NCBI RefSeq assembly: GCF_003144245.1
Contig: NW_020289988.1
Span: 434,001 to 498,000 of the forward strand
Source: Jaminaea rosea
Taxonomy: Eukaryota > Basidiomycota > Exobasidiomycetes > Microstromatales
Length of the DNA: 64,000 bases
Reading direction: 5' to 3'
Below, piece by piece: positions 34,504 through 46,867 of this stretch. Every line of letters starts with the position of its first letter. Position 1 is the first letter of the stretch. Below the pieces are notes generated by a model. The model saw only the letters and a list, made by a program, of their open reading frames with translations. It searched no databases and was not told the origin of the DNA. Made by a program: the position numbers and the translations under genes.

Positions 34504-34662
34504 TTGCGCGGATGAAGCAGCGCGCCCGAAAGAAACACACGCCCTGTTCTCTGAAACGAGGCCCCGCTCCCAGTGGAGAGATCTCACTCTTGTAACCACA
34601 CCTCGCATTTCACCGACAGTTGCACAACCACACACTGCTTCTTCTCTGCCTCGCTCGGCCTC

Positions 34663-35969
34663 TCATCCCTTGACCTGAGCCGCACACCAAATAGTCCCAC
34701 ATCCCAGCACGAAGACCAGCACGGCGACATCGTCTACGCACGTGCCGAGGAGGGTAAGCCAACGCTTTCCCGTCACGACGACGAAGCGGAGTGTGGGTGG
34801 GAGGAAGTTGAGCAACATTGAGAGTGGGGATCCGTCCATTGCTTGCTGGCCGTGTGGGGAGGTAGAGCCGGCGAAGGGCGAGGGGAGAAGGAGAAATCGC
34901 AGGGATTGGAGGAAAAGCTCGAGGAGGAGGAAGAGGAGGAAGAGGGGCTGTTTGTGTGCCGTGTGAGGAGGAGAAGTCAAGGTCAGTCAAAGTGACGGGA
35001 GAGGGAGGGAAGATTGCCAGCGGGGCTCGCACAACTCACTACCGGCCCTTCCAATCCTACCCTCGCGCCATCGATATCGAAATGTCTTGCCTGCACCCCT
35101 CCCCCACCAGTAGCCGTCGCGCTAGCCACTGTGTTTGGTCGATAATACGCCAAGCTGGCCCAGCTGTTCAACCTCTGCCTGCTCTCCACCTCGCGCATCG
35201 CCACGTCCATATGCTGCTGAGCGGTGGGAACGCCAAGCAGGGCAGTGGAGACGGCAAAGTACCCCAAGGCGAGGAAGACGACTGTGTGCAAGAGGGAGAA
35301 GAAGCGCGTGGAAAGCCAAGAAGTAGGGGCAGGTTGGCGTTGTTGCATGAAGGGGGGAAGAGGAGGCATCCCATCGGCGCTTGCTTGACCAGGTTGGCCT
35401 TGTTGTTGTTGTTGTTGCTGCATAGCCGCAAAGAGCTGGGAAAGGTCGGGCATCCCACCCATTCCTGCTTCGCCTCCTGATGCACCCGATCCGGCGCCGC
35501 CGCCAGTCAAAGCAGCCATCATCTGAGCAAAGGGATCCTGGGGCATCGGTTGTCCTCCCTGACCCTGTCCCGCCGCGCTCTGCTGCTGCTGCTGTCGCTG
35601 CCAAGCCTGCATGGCTCCCTCCATCTGTTGATCCATCCTCGCCTGATCACTTATATCGATCTCCTCCGGATCGTCCTCATCCCCTCGCCCTCCCGCCTTC
35701 CTAGCCTGAGATGGAGCCCCACCCACAGCCGGCGGTGGGGTAGAAGGATAAAGCAGTTCTGCCTCATCCCCCCGAGCCTGTTTGGTCAGCTTGGCCAAGC
35801 GATCCGTACCTTTCCCCAAGATGCGGGCTTTGCGCGCTTCGCGACGGGCGGCTGCATCGCTTGGTGTGCCCGAGGTCGGGGTGGAGGGTGAGGAGGAGGA
35901 GGAGGTGATGGGAGGCGTTGAGGCTGTGCCACCGCCGCTTGTGCTGGCGTCGAGGGAGGAGGAAGACAT
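34663..35969 (-). CDS. GET2: Get2-type subunit of the tail-anchored protein insertase
   Basis: Two exons (35969-35040 and 34947-34663; intron 34948-35039) encode 404 aa. The N-terminus has a Ser/Thr-rich leader followed by the basic segment AARREARKARILGKGTDRLA, the Arg/Lys-rich Get3-binding motif of Get2. A long acidic, Gln- and Gly-rich linker follows. Three hydrophobic segments come next: WLSTRFFSLLHTVVFLALGY; PLFLLFLLLELFLQSLRFLL (second exon); and VAVLVFVLGCGTIWCAA near the C-terminus. This is the Get2/CAML plan: flexible cytosolic arm, then three helices. The second exon is needed for helices two and three. The gene is convergent with the GET1 fusion (159 bp between stops). Get2 sequences diverge strongly, so the call rests on the motif, topology and neighbour. 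Confidence 0.86.
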
Positions 35970-36213
35970 GCTGCGGTGTGATGAGGGGTGAGGAAGGAAG
36001 GGAAGGAAAGGAGCGACGGACGGACAGAGAGCGCCGAGGCCAACGCATCGGACGGACAGACGCGTTGCTGAGTGGAGAAGAGTCAGCGCTCACTCGAGGG
36101 CTCACTCACGCCTCGTCGACCGCTACACACTCCTGCGCTACAATCGATCCGCATCGTGCGTCTCTGCCTAAAGATACAACATGAAAAGAGACATCCCGCT
36201 AATCTCCCCCGCC

Positions 36214-37860
36214 CTAGATACGAATCGCATAACTGCTCCCTGTGACACCTCCCGCCCTACTCACGTACCTCACCCACTTGATACTCTGATACCCGCTCTT
36301 CTCCCACACCTTCAAGTACCTCACCAACAGCCCACTCGCCGTAAGCATCAGCACTTCAAAGTCCATCTCAATGGGCGGTCGACTCCACGCCTTGCGCACC
36401 GTCGTTGTGCTAGTCAAGGTGGCCTCGGCCGTAAGCGTCGCGTCGCTCATTCCTTGGATGCGCGGCATCTTCCACAGGATCTGGGAGGAGGAGGAATCCC
36501 ATTTGGCTTTGCCTAGGGCAACTTCGCATTTCACGCCAGTGGTGTTGGGTGGGGTGGGGATGCGAACCACGACGTCTGTGCCGTGCAGCTTGGCGTCAAA
36601 GTTGGCTTTGAGGTGGACGGTGTACTCTACCTTGGACTTGCCGACCTCCTCCACAATGGGGTGGACCTGTGAGCGAGCGAGCAGCGCGGTTGTCAGTCAT
36701 GTCGCACAGTCACACGCCTCTCTCGCGCCGCCTCTACGCACCTTGAAGGGCAAGTTCACGTTGTTAGTCGAGCGATATCGCATAAGCTCGAATGCCCCGT
36801 CCGGCGGGGTAAAGGAGATGGACCTGTCCGTGTCGTATTTGTTGAGCTTGACGCACTGGTGGAACTGACAGTCATCCAGCTCTACGGCTCCCACGGCAGA
36901 AGACTCGTCGCCCAGACCGGGACAATCTCCCATGCTTTCGCCATTGCGCTGCTTCTTGCGGTCGAGAACGAGCTTGTCGTTGAGACCGAACTTGCACTCG
37001 GGCCTGTGCGTGCGGGGCAAGGGGGGCGCGATGGTTAGAGTGAGGATGGTGACACAGGGAGGCCGCCTCGTCACACTCACATTCCGGTGAGATAGGCACG
37101 CATTAGGATTTGGCCGTCCACGTCTGCTCGTAGTACCGTGCCTGCAGCGGCCAAGCCGACGAAGAGCAACACCTTATCAGCTCAGCTCTCGCACGTACGC
37201 CCACACGCTCTCTACTCACCCTTGCTACTCATCAGCAAATTCACATTCTCCACCACGTCAACGAATGCCTCGTTCTTCCTGTACTTGACATCCGCCCTCC
37301 TCCAACTCGTGGCCCCTGTAGCCTGGATAGTAATCTTGGCCGAATCCTCCCTCACGGCCTGCTCCGACTTCACGCCCTCGGTCGTGATGTACATTTTCAG
37401 AGTGTCCGTCTCTGAGTTTTGAGGGTAGCCGAAATCGAGGATTTCGTCGAGGAGCTCGTAGATGAGGACGAAGTTGTTCTTGACGCCTGGTGAGAATAGA
37501 CGTGGGGAAAGGGCAGGGTGAGCTGGAGGCAGTGCCCTCTTGGCGCCTCTCGCGCCTCTACTCACTCTCCTCGTCCAACTTGCCGAAATAGCTCCTCCCG
37601 ATGCCTATCAGTCTATAGCAAAACTCGAACACCAGCGCCGCATTGGCATTGTTCTTAGTCACGGCCACAAGGTAAAGGTTCTCATGTCGCACATGGAAGA
37701 AGGAGGTGCTGCCCAGAGTGATGATCGGGGAGCGCACCGAAGGGTTGGAGATGACTTGGATGCGGAAGATCTCTGCGATTGATCGCTTGATGTCAGGGCG
37801 GTATAGGCGAGAGATGAGGACGTCGCCCTTTTGTGTGAAGACGAAGAAGGCGCTGATCAT
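36214..37860 (-). CDS. APM4: AP-2 clathrin adaptor complex subunit mu
   Basis: Five exons (37860-37566, 37486-37220, 37141-37081, 37003-36742, 36666-36214) encode 445 aa. The N-terminal longin-like domain has [20 protein letters not shown] and [20 protein letters not shown] (typical of mu2), followed by a linker that in AP-2 carries the regulatory Thr. The C-terminal mu homology domain contains [36 protein letters not shown] and [10 protein letters not shown]. Mu2 binds YxxPhi sorting signals and phosphoinositides at the plasma membrane during endocytosis. Introns are 75-79 bp. AP-2 rather than AP-1 is chosen from the longin domain. Its start faces a 1-kb gene-free region. Confidence 0.95.
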
Positions 37861-38912
37861 CGCGACGACGAGAGGGCGAGAGCTGCGATGGTAGCGCCTG
37901 AAGGTGGGGTAAGAGGGGGGGGGGGGGGGGGGCAGGGGATCGCACGTCAAGTTGTTCGCCCGCCGCCAGTCGCTGGGCGACGCCCCATGTCCATCTGCAC
38001 GAGCCAGGCCATTTGCCGCCGGCCCCCCGCCACGCCTCGCTGCGTGCGCCCTGCTGCTCTCGACCCCCGGCCTGTTGCTTTGTTCGCTCGCAGTCACCAA
38101 GAAAGGGCAGCCCTTTGTCCACATAGACTCGAGCAGATGATGCCAGCCTGATGACCATCTCCCCACCTTTGTCTCTCCCAAGAGCTGACACGGAAGCGCA
38201 GCTTGAATGGAAATCTCTCGAGCGGGACGGTCTGGCTTGGCGTACAAGGGGGCCCGTGATCACGCTCAGACTGGGAAGCGCTGGAGGACCGCCACCACTA
38301 TTGGGTCAGAGCGAAGGCATCTTTGTCGTTTCGACATTCTCGCCCCGACCATTGACGTTTGACTTCTCGGAAGTTGACTCTTTTCGCATCGACGCCTTCT
38401 CAGCGCGACGCCATGACCTCTTGTGAAAGAGCCCCTATCCGAGCCCTGACCCGCAGATCCCCTCGTCGCAGCATTCAGGCAAGCAGCTCTATCTGTCTTC
38501 GGGGAATGATCGAGGCAAGAGGGAATGCAGGTACAGGATAGAACAGAATGCGACGAGGTGTTGCGGAGGGTACCGGGAAGAAGGAAGGAAGAAAGGAAGG
38601 AAGAGACTGAGACTCGGAGGGGAGAGAGGCAGAGGGAGGTCGCCGTGCTGACTGCCCGCTTGCGTGCGAGAAACGCCCGCCGCCCATTACTGATACTAGC
38701 GCGAAGATCTGCCGCTCGCATCGCTATAAGAGGGATCGAGCTCCTCTTCGCAGCAATGTCTCACGAAACTCATCTTCCTTTCTCCCCCCTATCCCTCTCA
38801 TTGCACCCCTGAGCCCACTCCCAAGCCTGGACGTAGTCACCCACACTCCTTGAACACTCTCACGTTAACGAGCGCCACTCAACCAACCTCGCTAGAACAC
38901 ACGCACGCCGTC
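37861..38912. other. Gene-free stretch between AP-2 mu and the orphan secreted protein
   Basis: A 1052-bp divergent intergenic region. It includes an 18-nt poly-G run (37915-37932) and a purine-rich AAGG-type tract near 38573-38612. The leader before 38913 is CT-rich. No additional gene is supported. Confidence 0.5.
37915..37932. repeat. Poly-G homopolymer of 18 nt
   Basis: Eighteen consecutive G residues lie about 55 bp upstream of the AP-2 mu start. Run length is prone to sequencing error and slippage. Confidence 0.85.
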
Positions 38913-39647
38913 ATGCGCTTCACCACCTCAACCAGTATCGCTCTTCTGACCATCGCAGCCGCCTTCTCTCCTGCAAGTGCTCTCCCCTCCTCCTCGTATT
39001 CCCCCTGCAGGGTCAAATACAACTTCGACTCGTCCAACCCGCTCGATATGGACCTCCGCAGCTTCGCCCTCACCCTACAGCAAGGCTCAGCCTGCGCCTA
39101 CGACCAGGTGCACACAGCTTCCACAACCTTTGCCGCCTACGCTCAGCAGGGGGCCAGCCTCGCGGTGGCAGGAGCAGCCAGTGGAGCCTCAACGGTCGAA
39201 AGCAATGCCCAAGCAGCCGCCCTCGCCGGCTCACAGTACGCCCAACAATTCGCAGCAGAAGTGGCTGCCTCGTACACTTACCTTGCCAGGCTTTACGGGC
39301 AGGCAAAGACTTTCTTCGCCACGTACGAGACACAACTTGCCGCCTCCGATGTTGGACAGGCCGTGGCTTCTTTCCAAGCCCTGTACCTCGCCACATGCAA
39401 AGCCCTCGCCGATTTCAAGCCGTACGCCCCATTCATGACGAGTGCGCAACGTGCTGTACGCGATTTGGATGCGGCAGAGGCGGATTTCACCAGCTCGCTG
39501 CAGAGGTATGGTGGTAAGGTGTATGCGAGGGTGCAGCCCGTTGCGGGGGATGCGGAGCAGGCATTGGGGGAGATGGTGGGGGCGATGCGTAAGGGGGAGC
39601 AGGCGGTCAAGAATTTGGGGAAGGACGCCGTGGGAGTGCAGGTGTAG
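38913..39647 (+). CDS. Orphan secreted alanine-rich protein
   Basis: A single exon of 244 aa from the ATG at 38913. MRFTTSTSIALLTIAAAFSP with cleavage probably after SPASA is a clear signal peptide. An upstream in-frame ATG at 38850 would bury it, so I reject that start. The mature protein is rich in Ala, Gln, Ser and Tyr and looks all-helical, with long stretches such as AAALAGSQYAQQFAAEVAAS. It has three Cys (near the mature N-terminus, in SACAY, and in LATCKAL), and no Lys-Arg processing series. I do not recognise the family. It could be a cell-wall, surface-active or effector-type protein. There is no membrane segment after the signal and no obvious GPI site. Confidence 0.72.
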   Translation: MRFTTSTSIALLTIAAAFSPASALPSSSYSPCRVKYNFDSSNPLDMDLRSFALTLQQGSACAYDQVHTASTTFAAYAQQGASLAVAGAASGASTVESNAQAAALAGSQYAQQFAAEVAASYTYLARLYGQAKTFFATYETQLAASDVGQAVASFQALYLATCKALADFKPYAPFMTSAQRAVRDLDAAEADFTSSLQRYGGKVYARVQPVAGDAEQALGEMVGAMRKGEQAVKNLGKDAVGVQV

Positions 39648-39779
39648 AGGAGGGGGGGGGCGCTCCATCATACCATTCATAGCGCTTTGCGTCGTCTACT
39701 ACCCATTCACGATGGCTATCATGCTTCATATTGGATACCAATCTCTGTCATGCTTTAATCTTCACGCCGGCAGGAGCGG

Positions 39780-41998
39780 CTAGGCATCACTCTCCTCTGC
39801 CCCATCCCCTCGCTGCTCATCCTCATTATCGCTCCTCTCCGTAGTAGCATACGTCTTGCTTAGCCAATAGTCGCGAGAGCGCTGTCTCTTCAAGCCTCTC
39901 GCGGAGGATGTGGCGCCGTTTGTGGCGCTGCCCTTGATGACTACCTGCCCCTCCTCCGGTGAAGAGCCTGAGCCACCCTCGCCCACCCCACCGTCGCTCT
40001 CGTCCATCTCGCTCCCACTGCCGCTATCCGATTCCTCGCTGACGTAGCGACGCTTCTGCCTCTGCTGCCTCTGCTGCTGCTGCTGCTGCGACGGCTGCCT
40101 CCTCCTCGTAGCAGCATACCGCGAGTCCGTCTCCTCGTCACTCTCATCGCTCGAGTCGATGCGGATCGCCGGACCCACGCCATGATCCCTTCGCCCTCCT
40201 CGCGGGGTACTGTGACGAGATGACGATGCGGACCGCGCTGCCCCGCGGATGTTGATAACACTTTCCACCCCGCTAGAGGAGGACGACGAGCCATTGCGCG
40301 GTCCGTTCTCTCCGGTGGAAGGATCACGTGGGGGCTGGGGCGGCGGGGGAGGAGCGGGTGAGGGAGGCGGGTAATGTGGCTCTGGCGGTCTATTACTGCG
40401 ACTGGATGGCCCAGGGCTGGGCGATCTACCCGGCGGAGAGCGACCCAGCTTGGCCTGCAGAGCGCCAGAGTCGTATAGCTGGGCGATGTCCTTGCGCGCC
40501 TTTGTGAGGTCGCGACTCACACCGATGATGCTTCCCAGGAGGGACTGAGGGTCGCGGTCGCTGCGTGATGACGATGAGGAGGAGCCCTGACTGCCTGAGA
40601 GAAGGGCGGCGCGCGCTTCCTCGTCGGGGTCAAAACGGACATGTTGCTGCTGCGAGGCTGTGCCCCGTATCCTGTTCGCTCCGCTTCGCCCCCTCGCCAT
40701 GTCAATCCCTCGCTGGCACACGGCCGCAGTGAGCAAGTCGAAGGCGCCAGAGAGGGCCGACCTGATGCTCAAGATGTTGTACGACCCCTTGGAGATGTCA
40801 TTGTCCGCAGCCTGGGGATCCTCAATGCAGAGCTTGTACGGCTTGCCCTGATCTACCCAGCCTCGATTCGACTTGCGGAAATAGCCCCCACCATCCCTCA
40901 CTGTAAGCCCCGTCTCATCGTACCCAAAGTTCTTGCCGTACAGCTCCAGAAATTCGAGGAAGAGCACACCGAGGTTGAAGCAAGGGTCTATCTCTCCTCG
41001 CTGGACTTTTGGGTGGAGCTGTAAGAAGTTGATGACCATGAGGATCACGGAGAAGGAGCCTAGCCCGCCCGTGTAAACTTCGCTCATGCCGCGTTGTTGA
41101 AGGAGGTGCTTTGTGATTAGGATGAGGGGGCGAATGGCGGGCATCTCGCTTTGCATGCGATTCACCCAGTCGGCTGCTTGGAGGCCATTCACCTGGTTGA
41201 CAGAGATGTCGCAGCGGTATCTGGCGCGGCGTAGGAACAGAGTGAGAGGATCAGTTGTGCGCTCTATGAGGGCTCTCAGAGTCTTGAGGAGGCGCGCACT
41301 CACCGCCCGTATGTGCAGACGAACTTGATGATGGGCACCTTTGCTTTGGCAATGACCTGCACGTCCGTTGCAAGATTGTTGCGTCTGAGACAAGCGGCCA
41401 TACTCCTGAGTACCCCCTCCCTCCTCTGCATCTCCATGGCTTCACAAACGACGACCAAATCAATGTCCCCTTGCGGCAGATAAAGCTCAGTATCCTGACT
41501 ACCAAAGCTGTGCACCTTTGCATCACGCCATTGCGACGTTATTGCGTTGCGGATGAGATCGATGACCATCTCTCTGCATGCGTGTTCCTTGCGCGTCGGG
41601 GAGAGCCACCCTTCGAAGGCGATGAGCTCGCGGTTGAGCTGCTGAGCTGCATTGCGTGCTGTGGACCAATTGACATCGATGCTCCACGGCGTGCCGCGAG
41701 CTGCTGCTCTCTCTCTCTCCTTCTTTGTCATGCCATCGTCCGGCGGCATCGTTGCTTCATCGCCGTATTTGCGCTTGCGACCACCGCCACCACCACCTCC
41801 GCTGGTAGAGGGGGAGGTGTGGCGAGACTGACGGCGGGAAGGGGCGGCTGATGACGAGGTGGTAGAAGGACCGGCCTCTGCCGAAATGGCTCCGCTGCCA
41901 CTGCCGCCCGCTAAGTCGTCGCCACCGCCGAGATCGAAGCCCACAAAGTCCTCTGCGCCGAAGCCGGGGCGTGGAGGAGGAGTGGCCACAGCTGTCAT
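39780..41998 (-). CDS. TRF4: Non-canonical poly(A) RNA polymerase of the Trf4/Trf5 (PAPD5/7) type
   Basis: Two exons (41998-41304 and 41220-39780) encode 711 aa. A Gly/Ser-rich leader is followed by the nucleotidyltransferase core. The catalytic motif is FGSQDTELYLPQGDIDLVVV, with the GS and the DxD acid pair, and a third Asp in RCDISVNQVNG. The central domain has RPLILITKHLLQQRGMSEVY and a PAP-associated segment (GVLFLEFLELYGKNFGYDET). The roughly 330-residue C-terminal tail is disordered, with Pro, Ser, Gln and acidic runs. In yeast, Trf4/5 with Air1/2 and Mtr4 form TRAMP, which adds short A tails to nuclear RNAs and feeds them to the exosome. The start faces the UBE2W-like gene across a 387-bp divergent promoter. 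Confidence 0.93.
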
Positions 41999-42385
41999 GG
42001 ACACGAGGCGGAGGGTGAGGACGTGGTGGTGGTAGTGGTGGTGACGGCAGAGTGAACGCACGTCTCGCTCGCCCCTTCCGCGCTGAGAGAATTTGTGTCC
42101 GCCCGTCCGAGGCGGAGGGCGGAGACGAGGCGGGAGGCGGGCAGCAGGGTGCGTCGTCGAGCCGCGTGTGGGCGTGGGCGCGGGCGTGGGCGTGGGTGGG
42201 CGTAGGTGGCCTAGCGCAACTGCAGGCAGCGAGCGAGGCCAGAGAGCGAGCACAAGCCACTCACCGACGACGCTCCCTCACACCTCGCTCCTTGCCCTCC
42301 TTACCATCACTCACACTCGACCCCTCGCCCCCTCGCCCCCTCGCCCCCTCGCCCCCTCGCCCCCCTCTGCCTGCGCATGCCAACA
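41999..42385. promoter_or_regulatory. Divergent promoter region of TRF4 and the UBE2W-like gene
   Basis: A 387-bp non-coding region between two divergent starts. It contains GTGGGCGTGGGCG-type purine tracts (about 42168-42210) and five 8-bp CCCCCTCG units (42321-42359) immediately before the UBE2W-like start. It probably drives both genes. Confidence 0.5.
42321..42359. repeat. 8-bp tandem repeat (CCCCCTCG)n before the UBE2W-like gene
   Basis: Five head-to-tail units, the first lacking one C, about 27 bp upstream of the chosen start codon. Confidence 0.9.
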
Positions 42386-42985
42386 ATGCGCATCGCATCC
42401 AAGCGTCTAGCCAAAGAGCTCTCCGACCTACGCTCGGGCGCACTCCCAACAGGTTGCACCATCCTCCAAGCCGATGACTTGCAGACGTGGATCTTCCAAA
42501 TCGAGACGCTAGGAGAGACTGTATTCAAAGGGGAACGATTCGCGCTGCGCTTTCGATTCGACGATCAGTACCCTATCGAGTCGCCCGAGGTCGTCTTTGT
42601 GGTCAGCGATGGATGGAAAGCGCCTGAGGCGTCGCATGTCTATTCTAATGGGCATCTCTGTGAGTGCCGCGGGCGGGGAGCAGAGTGCGAAAGAGAGGGT
42701 AGATTGTACTGACCAGGTGGTGTCGCTCGCAGGCCTATCCATCTTGGGCGACGAATGGTCGCCAGTCATGTCCGTCTCTAGCGTCCTGCTGAGCATCCAG
42801 AGCATGCTAGCCAGCCAGAAGGTGAGCCCGCGTCGTCCCATTTCAACTTAAAGCCAGCCTAGAGCTCACCTCCCGCGCTCACCTCGCAGCAAAAGGAGCG
42901 ACCACCCGACAATGACCGCTACATGAAGCATGCCCCGCTCTCTCCAAAGGACTCTCGCTTCGTCTACCACGACGACACAATCTAG
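42386..42985 (+). CDS. Ubiquitin-conjugating enzyme E2 of the UBE2W type
   Basis: Three exons (42386-42659, 42733-42821, 42890-42985) encode 152 aa, close to human UBE2W (151). The UBC fold carries YPIESPEVVFVV, the active-site Cys in SNGHLCLSILGDEWSP, the helix MSVSSVLLSIQSMLASQ and the UBE2W-like tail RPPDNDRYMKHAPLSPK ending VYHDDTI. UBE2W is unusual in attaching ubiquitin to the alpha-amino group of disordered N-termini; the flexible C-terminus needed for this appears present. An upstream ATG at 42377 would add only MPT. The active-site Cys codon is interrupted by the first intron and restored by splicing. Confidence 0.93.
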
Positions 42986-43216
42986 ACGCGCGCGCGTGGC
43001 ACGCCACGCCACGCCACTGTCCCTCCTTTCCAACCTCCCAAGATACCACTCCCTAACGTCGAACGGCAATGTCATCCATCCCAGCAAGCACGGAATGGTC
43101 TTCAATCGATCAAAGTCTGACGTCGTTGGCGTCGCCGGCTCAAAATAAAGGACTTCCATTTACCATCGCTTCCCTACACTCGACTACATTCCAGCTCACC
43201 GCCCCGCTCTCGCGCA

Positions 43217-45233
<2,017 letters not shown>

Positions 45234-45570
45234 GGCTAGTGCGAGAAGAAATGGGGGGATGGTGGTGTGAGGGGAGAAAAGGAAGAAGGCAAGATGGTGC
45301 ACGAGCACGATGGGGTTGCAGTTGGTCCGCTGCTCGTTGCCCTCTCACTTTCTCCACCTCGCATCACACTCGACTGGCGCCACGCCCACGCACGCCGCCA
45401 CATCACGGCTGCCTGGCTCAGGCCAAGCCTGAGATTGCCGGCCCGCCGGTGCCGCTCCCGCCATTCCAAATTGTTGGCGCTACCACGAGGGCGAGAAGCA
45501 CGCAAGACGAAGACGTGGGACGTAACGAGATGGTATCGACGATGATATTAGCGAGGGGAGAGGGTGGGGT
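45234..45570. other. Intergenic region between PGI1 and dynactin p27
   Basis: A 337-bp stretch upstream of PGI1 and downstream of the dynactin p27 stop, both on the minus strand. It holds the PGI1 promoter; nothing else is recognised. Confidence 0.5.
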
Positions 45571-46624
45571 TCAGACTATGGCTCGCAACTTGTGCGACTT
45601 GGGAATGGCTGTCAAAGCGGGATCAGTCAAGTCAGCCTGCTTGCCTCCCTTCATCTCACGCTCATCCCCGCCCGCCTCACCTTGTCTGAGGTAGTCTAGA
45701 TGCTTAGCATGCAAAGCTTCCTCTTGTAAACGGCCTTGCCCACTCCAGACGCCGACACTGCCTGTAAAGACCGTGTAGTCAGGTAGCGTAACGACTGGCG
45801 CGGCACTCGGAGCTGTCACAGCCTCTCCTCCACCTTCTCCTGCTTCCCCTTCCTCCCCCTCCTCGAGGATCGTCTCCGTAGCTCCAGACGGGGTGCGCTT
45901 CATTGCTCTTGCCCCCACCTTCAGCCCTGCCTCCGCCTCTTCATCGTCATCCCCCAGTAAATCTCCCAACTCCTCCTGCGTATAACCCCTGGTCCCCGCA
46001 GCCGTCGCTGCACAGCCCGCACTGATCGTCGTGAAGGAGCCGATGGCAACCTGCGACGAGACGCGCGATTTCACTTCAAACGTATTGTGATCTCCTATCG
46101 AGCGTGCTTCGATGTGCGAGCCTACTTCGAAGAGGTTGTGTGAGCCGATGACCAGAGGGGAGGGCGATCTGCGTGCGAGGGCAGGGAGGGTGTGAGTGGC
46201 AGCAGCAACGGGATGCGAAGGAGGGAAAGAGTGCCCACCTGTTGATGATCGTCACATTCTCCTCAATGATACAGCTTGCGCCAATTGTAATCGGACCGCT
46301 CAGGGCGAGGATCGCCGCTTTCGGGTGGACGACGGTGCCTGTGAGCGGGTTTCAGGGATTGTCAGTGCGGCCATACCACGGAGTGATCTCCCCAGAACGT
46401 CCCCTCACCTGTGCCTATGGTAACATGACCTCTGCGAGACAACAATCTGTCAGAGTGTGGGCTGGACGACGTGGGCTCTCGATTCCTCACCTGATGTCCA
46501 CGTCCTGCGGGAGCGTCACCTTGGACCCGACGTCGAGACGATCCTTGGTGGAGCTGCGGGCGAGGGTGGAGCTTGGTCAGAGCGAGAAGAACGCAGCGTG
46601 TGCGCTCGCGGATGCGCACCTCAT
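45571..46624 (-). CDS. Dynactin subunit 6 (p27, left-handed beta-helix protein)
   Basis: Six exons (46624-46620, 46553-46491, 46431-46409, 46338-46239, 46168-45681, 45608-45571) give 238 aa. The first coding exon is only ATG plus two bases and the third is 23 nt. Joined, they read MSSTKDRLDVGSKVTLP, then DIRGHVTIGTGTVVHPKAAI, giving the hexapeptide repeats of a left-handed beta helix. Later turns include GASCIIEENVTIIN, HNLFEVGSHIEARSIGDHN and VFTGSVGVWSGQGRLQEEAL. An acidic insertion of about 65 residues separates the last turns. p27 pairs with p25 at the pointed end of dynactin, which helps cargo adaptors engage dynein. The last intron (45609-45680) is 72 bp and has no in-frame stop. The call is solid; the 5-nt first exon needs RNA support. 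Confidence 0.86.
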
Positions 46625-46867
46625 ACGGTGGGCTGAGCAGATGAAGAAGTGACAAGGAGGAAGAGAGCAAACGACGACGACCTGAATGGAGTTTCAGCTT
46701 TGTTCGCGAGCGAGTTCAGCTTTGTTTCCGCTCCTCGCTCGCCCCGGTCTGCACGGGCCGCCGTGGGAGTCAACGAAAGGCGGAAACGAGAGATCAACAC
46801 GTCGCCTCGCCTGGGCCTCGCGCCTCAATTTACCTCATTCCTTCTCGCCTTCACCTGCCACCTCGCG

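Noticed and set aside
38850-38912. Upstream start for the orphan secreted protein
   Set aside because: It would put 21 hydrophilic residues before a well-formed signal peptide.
39230-39680. Minus-strand frames opposite the orphan secreted gene
   Set aside because: They lack a signal, domain or conserved neighbour. The plus-strand frame has a clear signal peptide.
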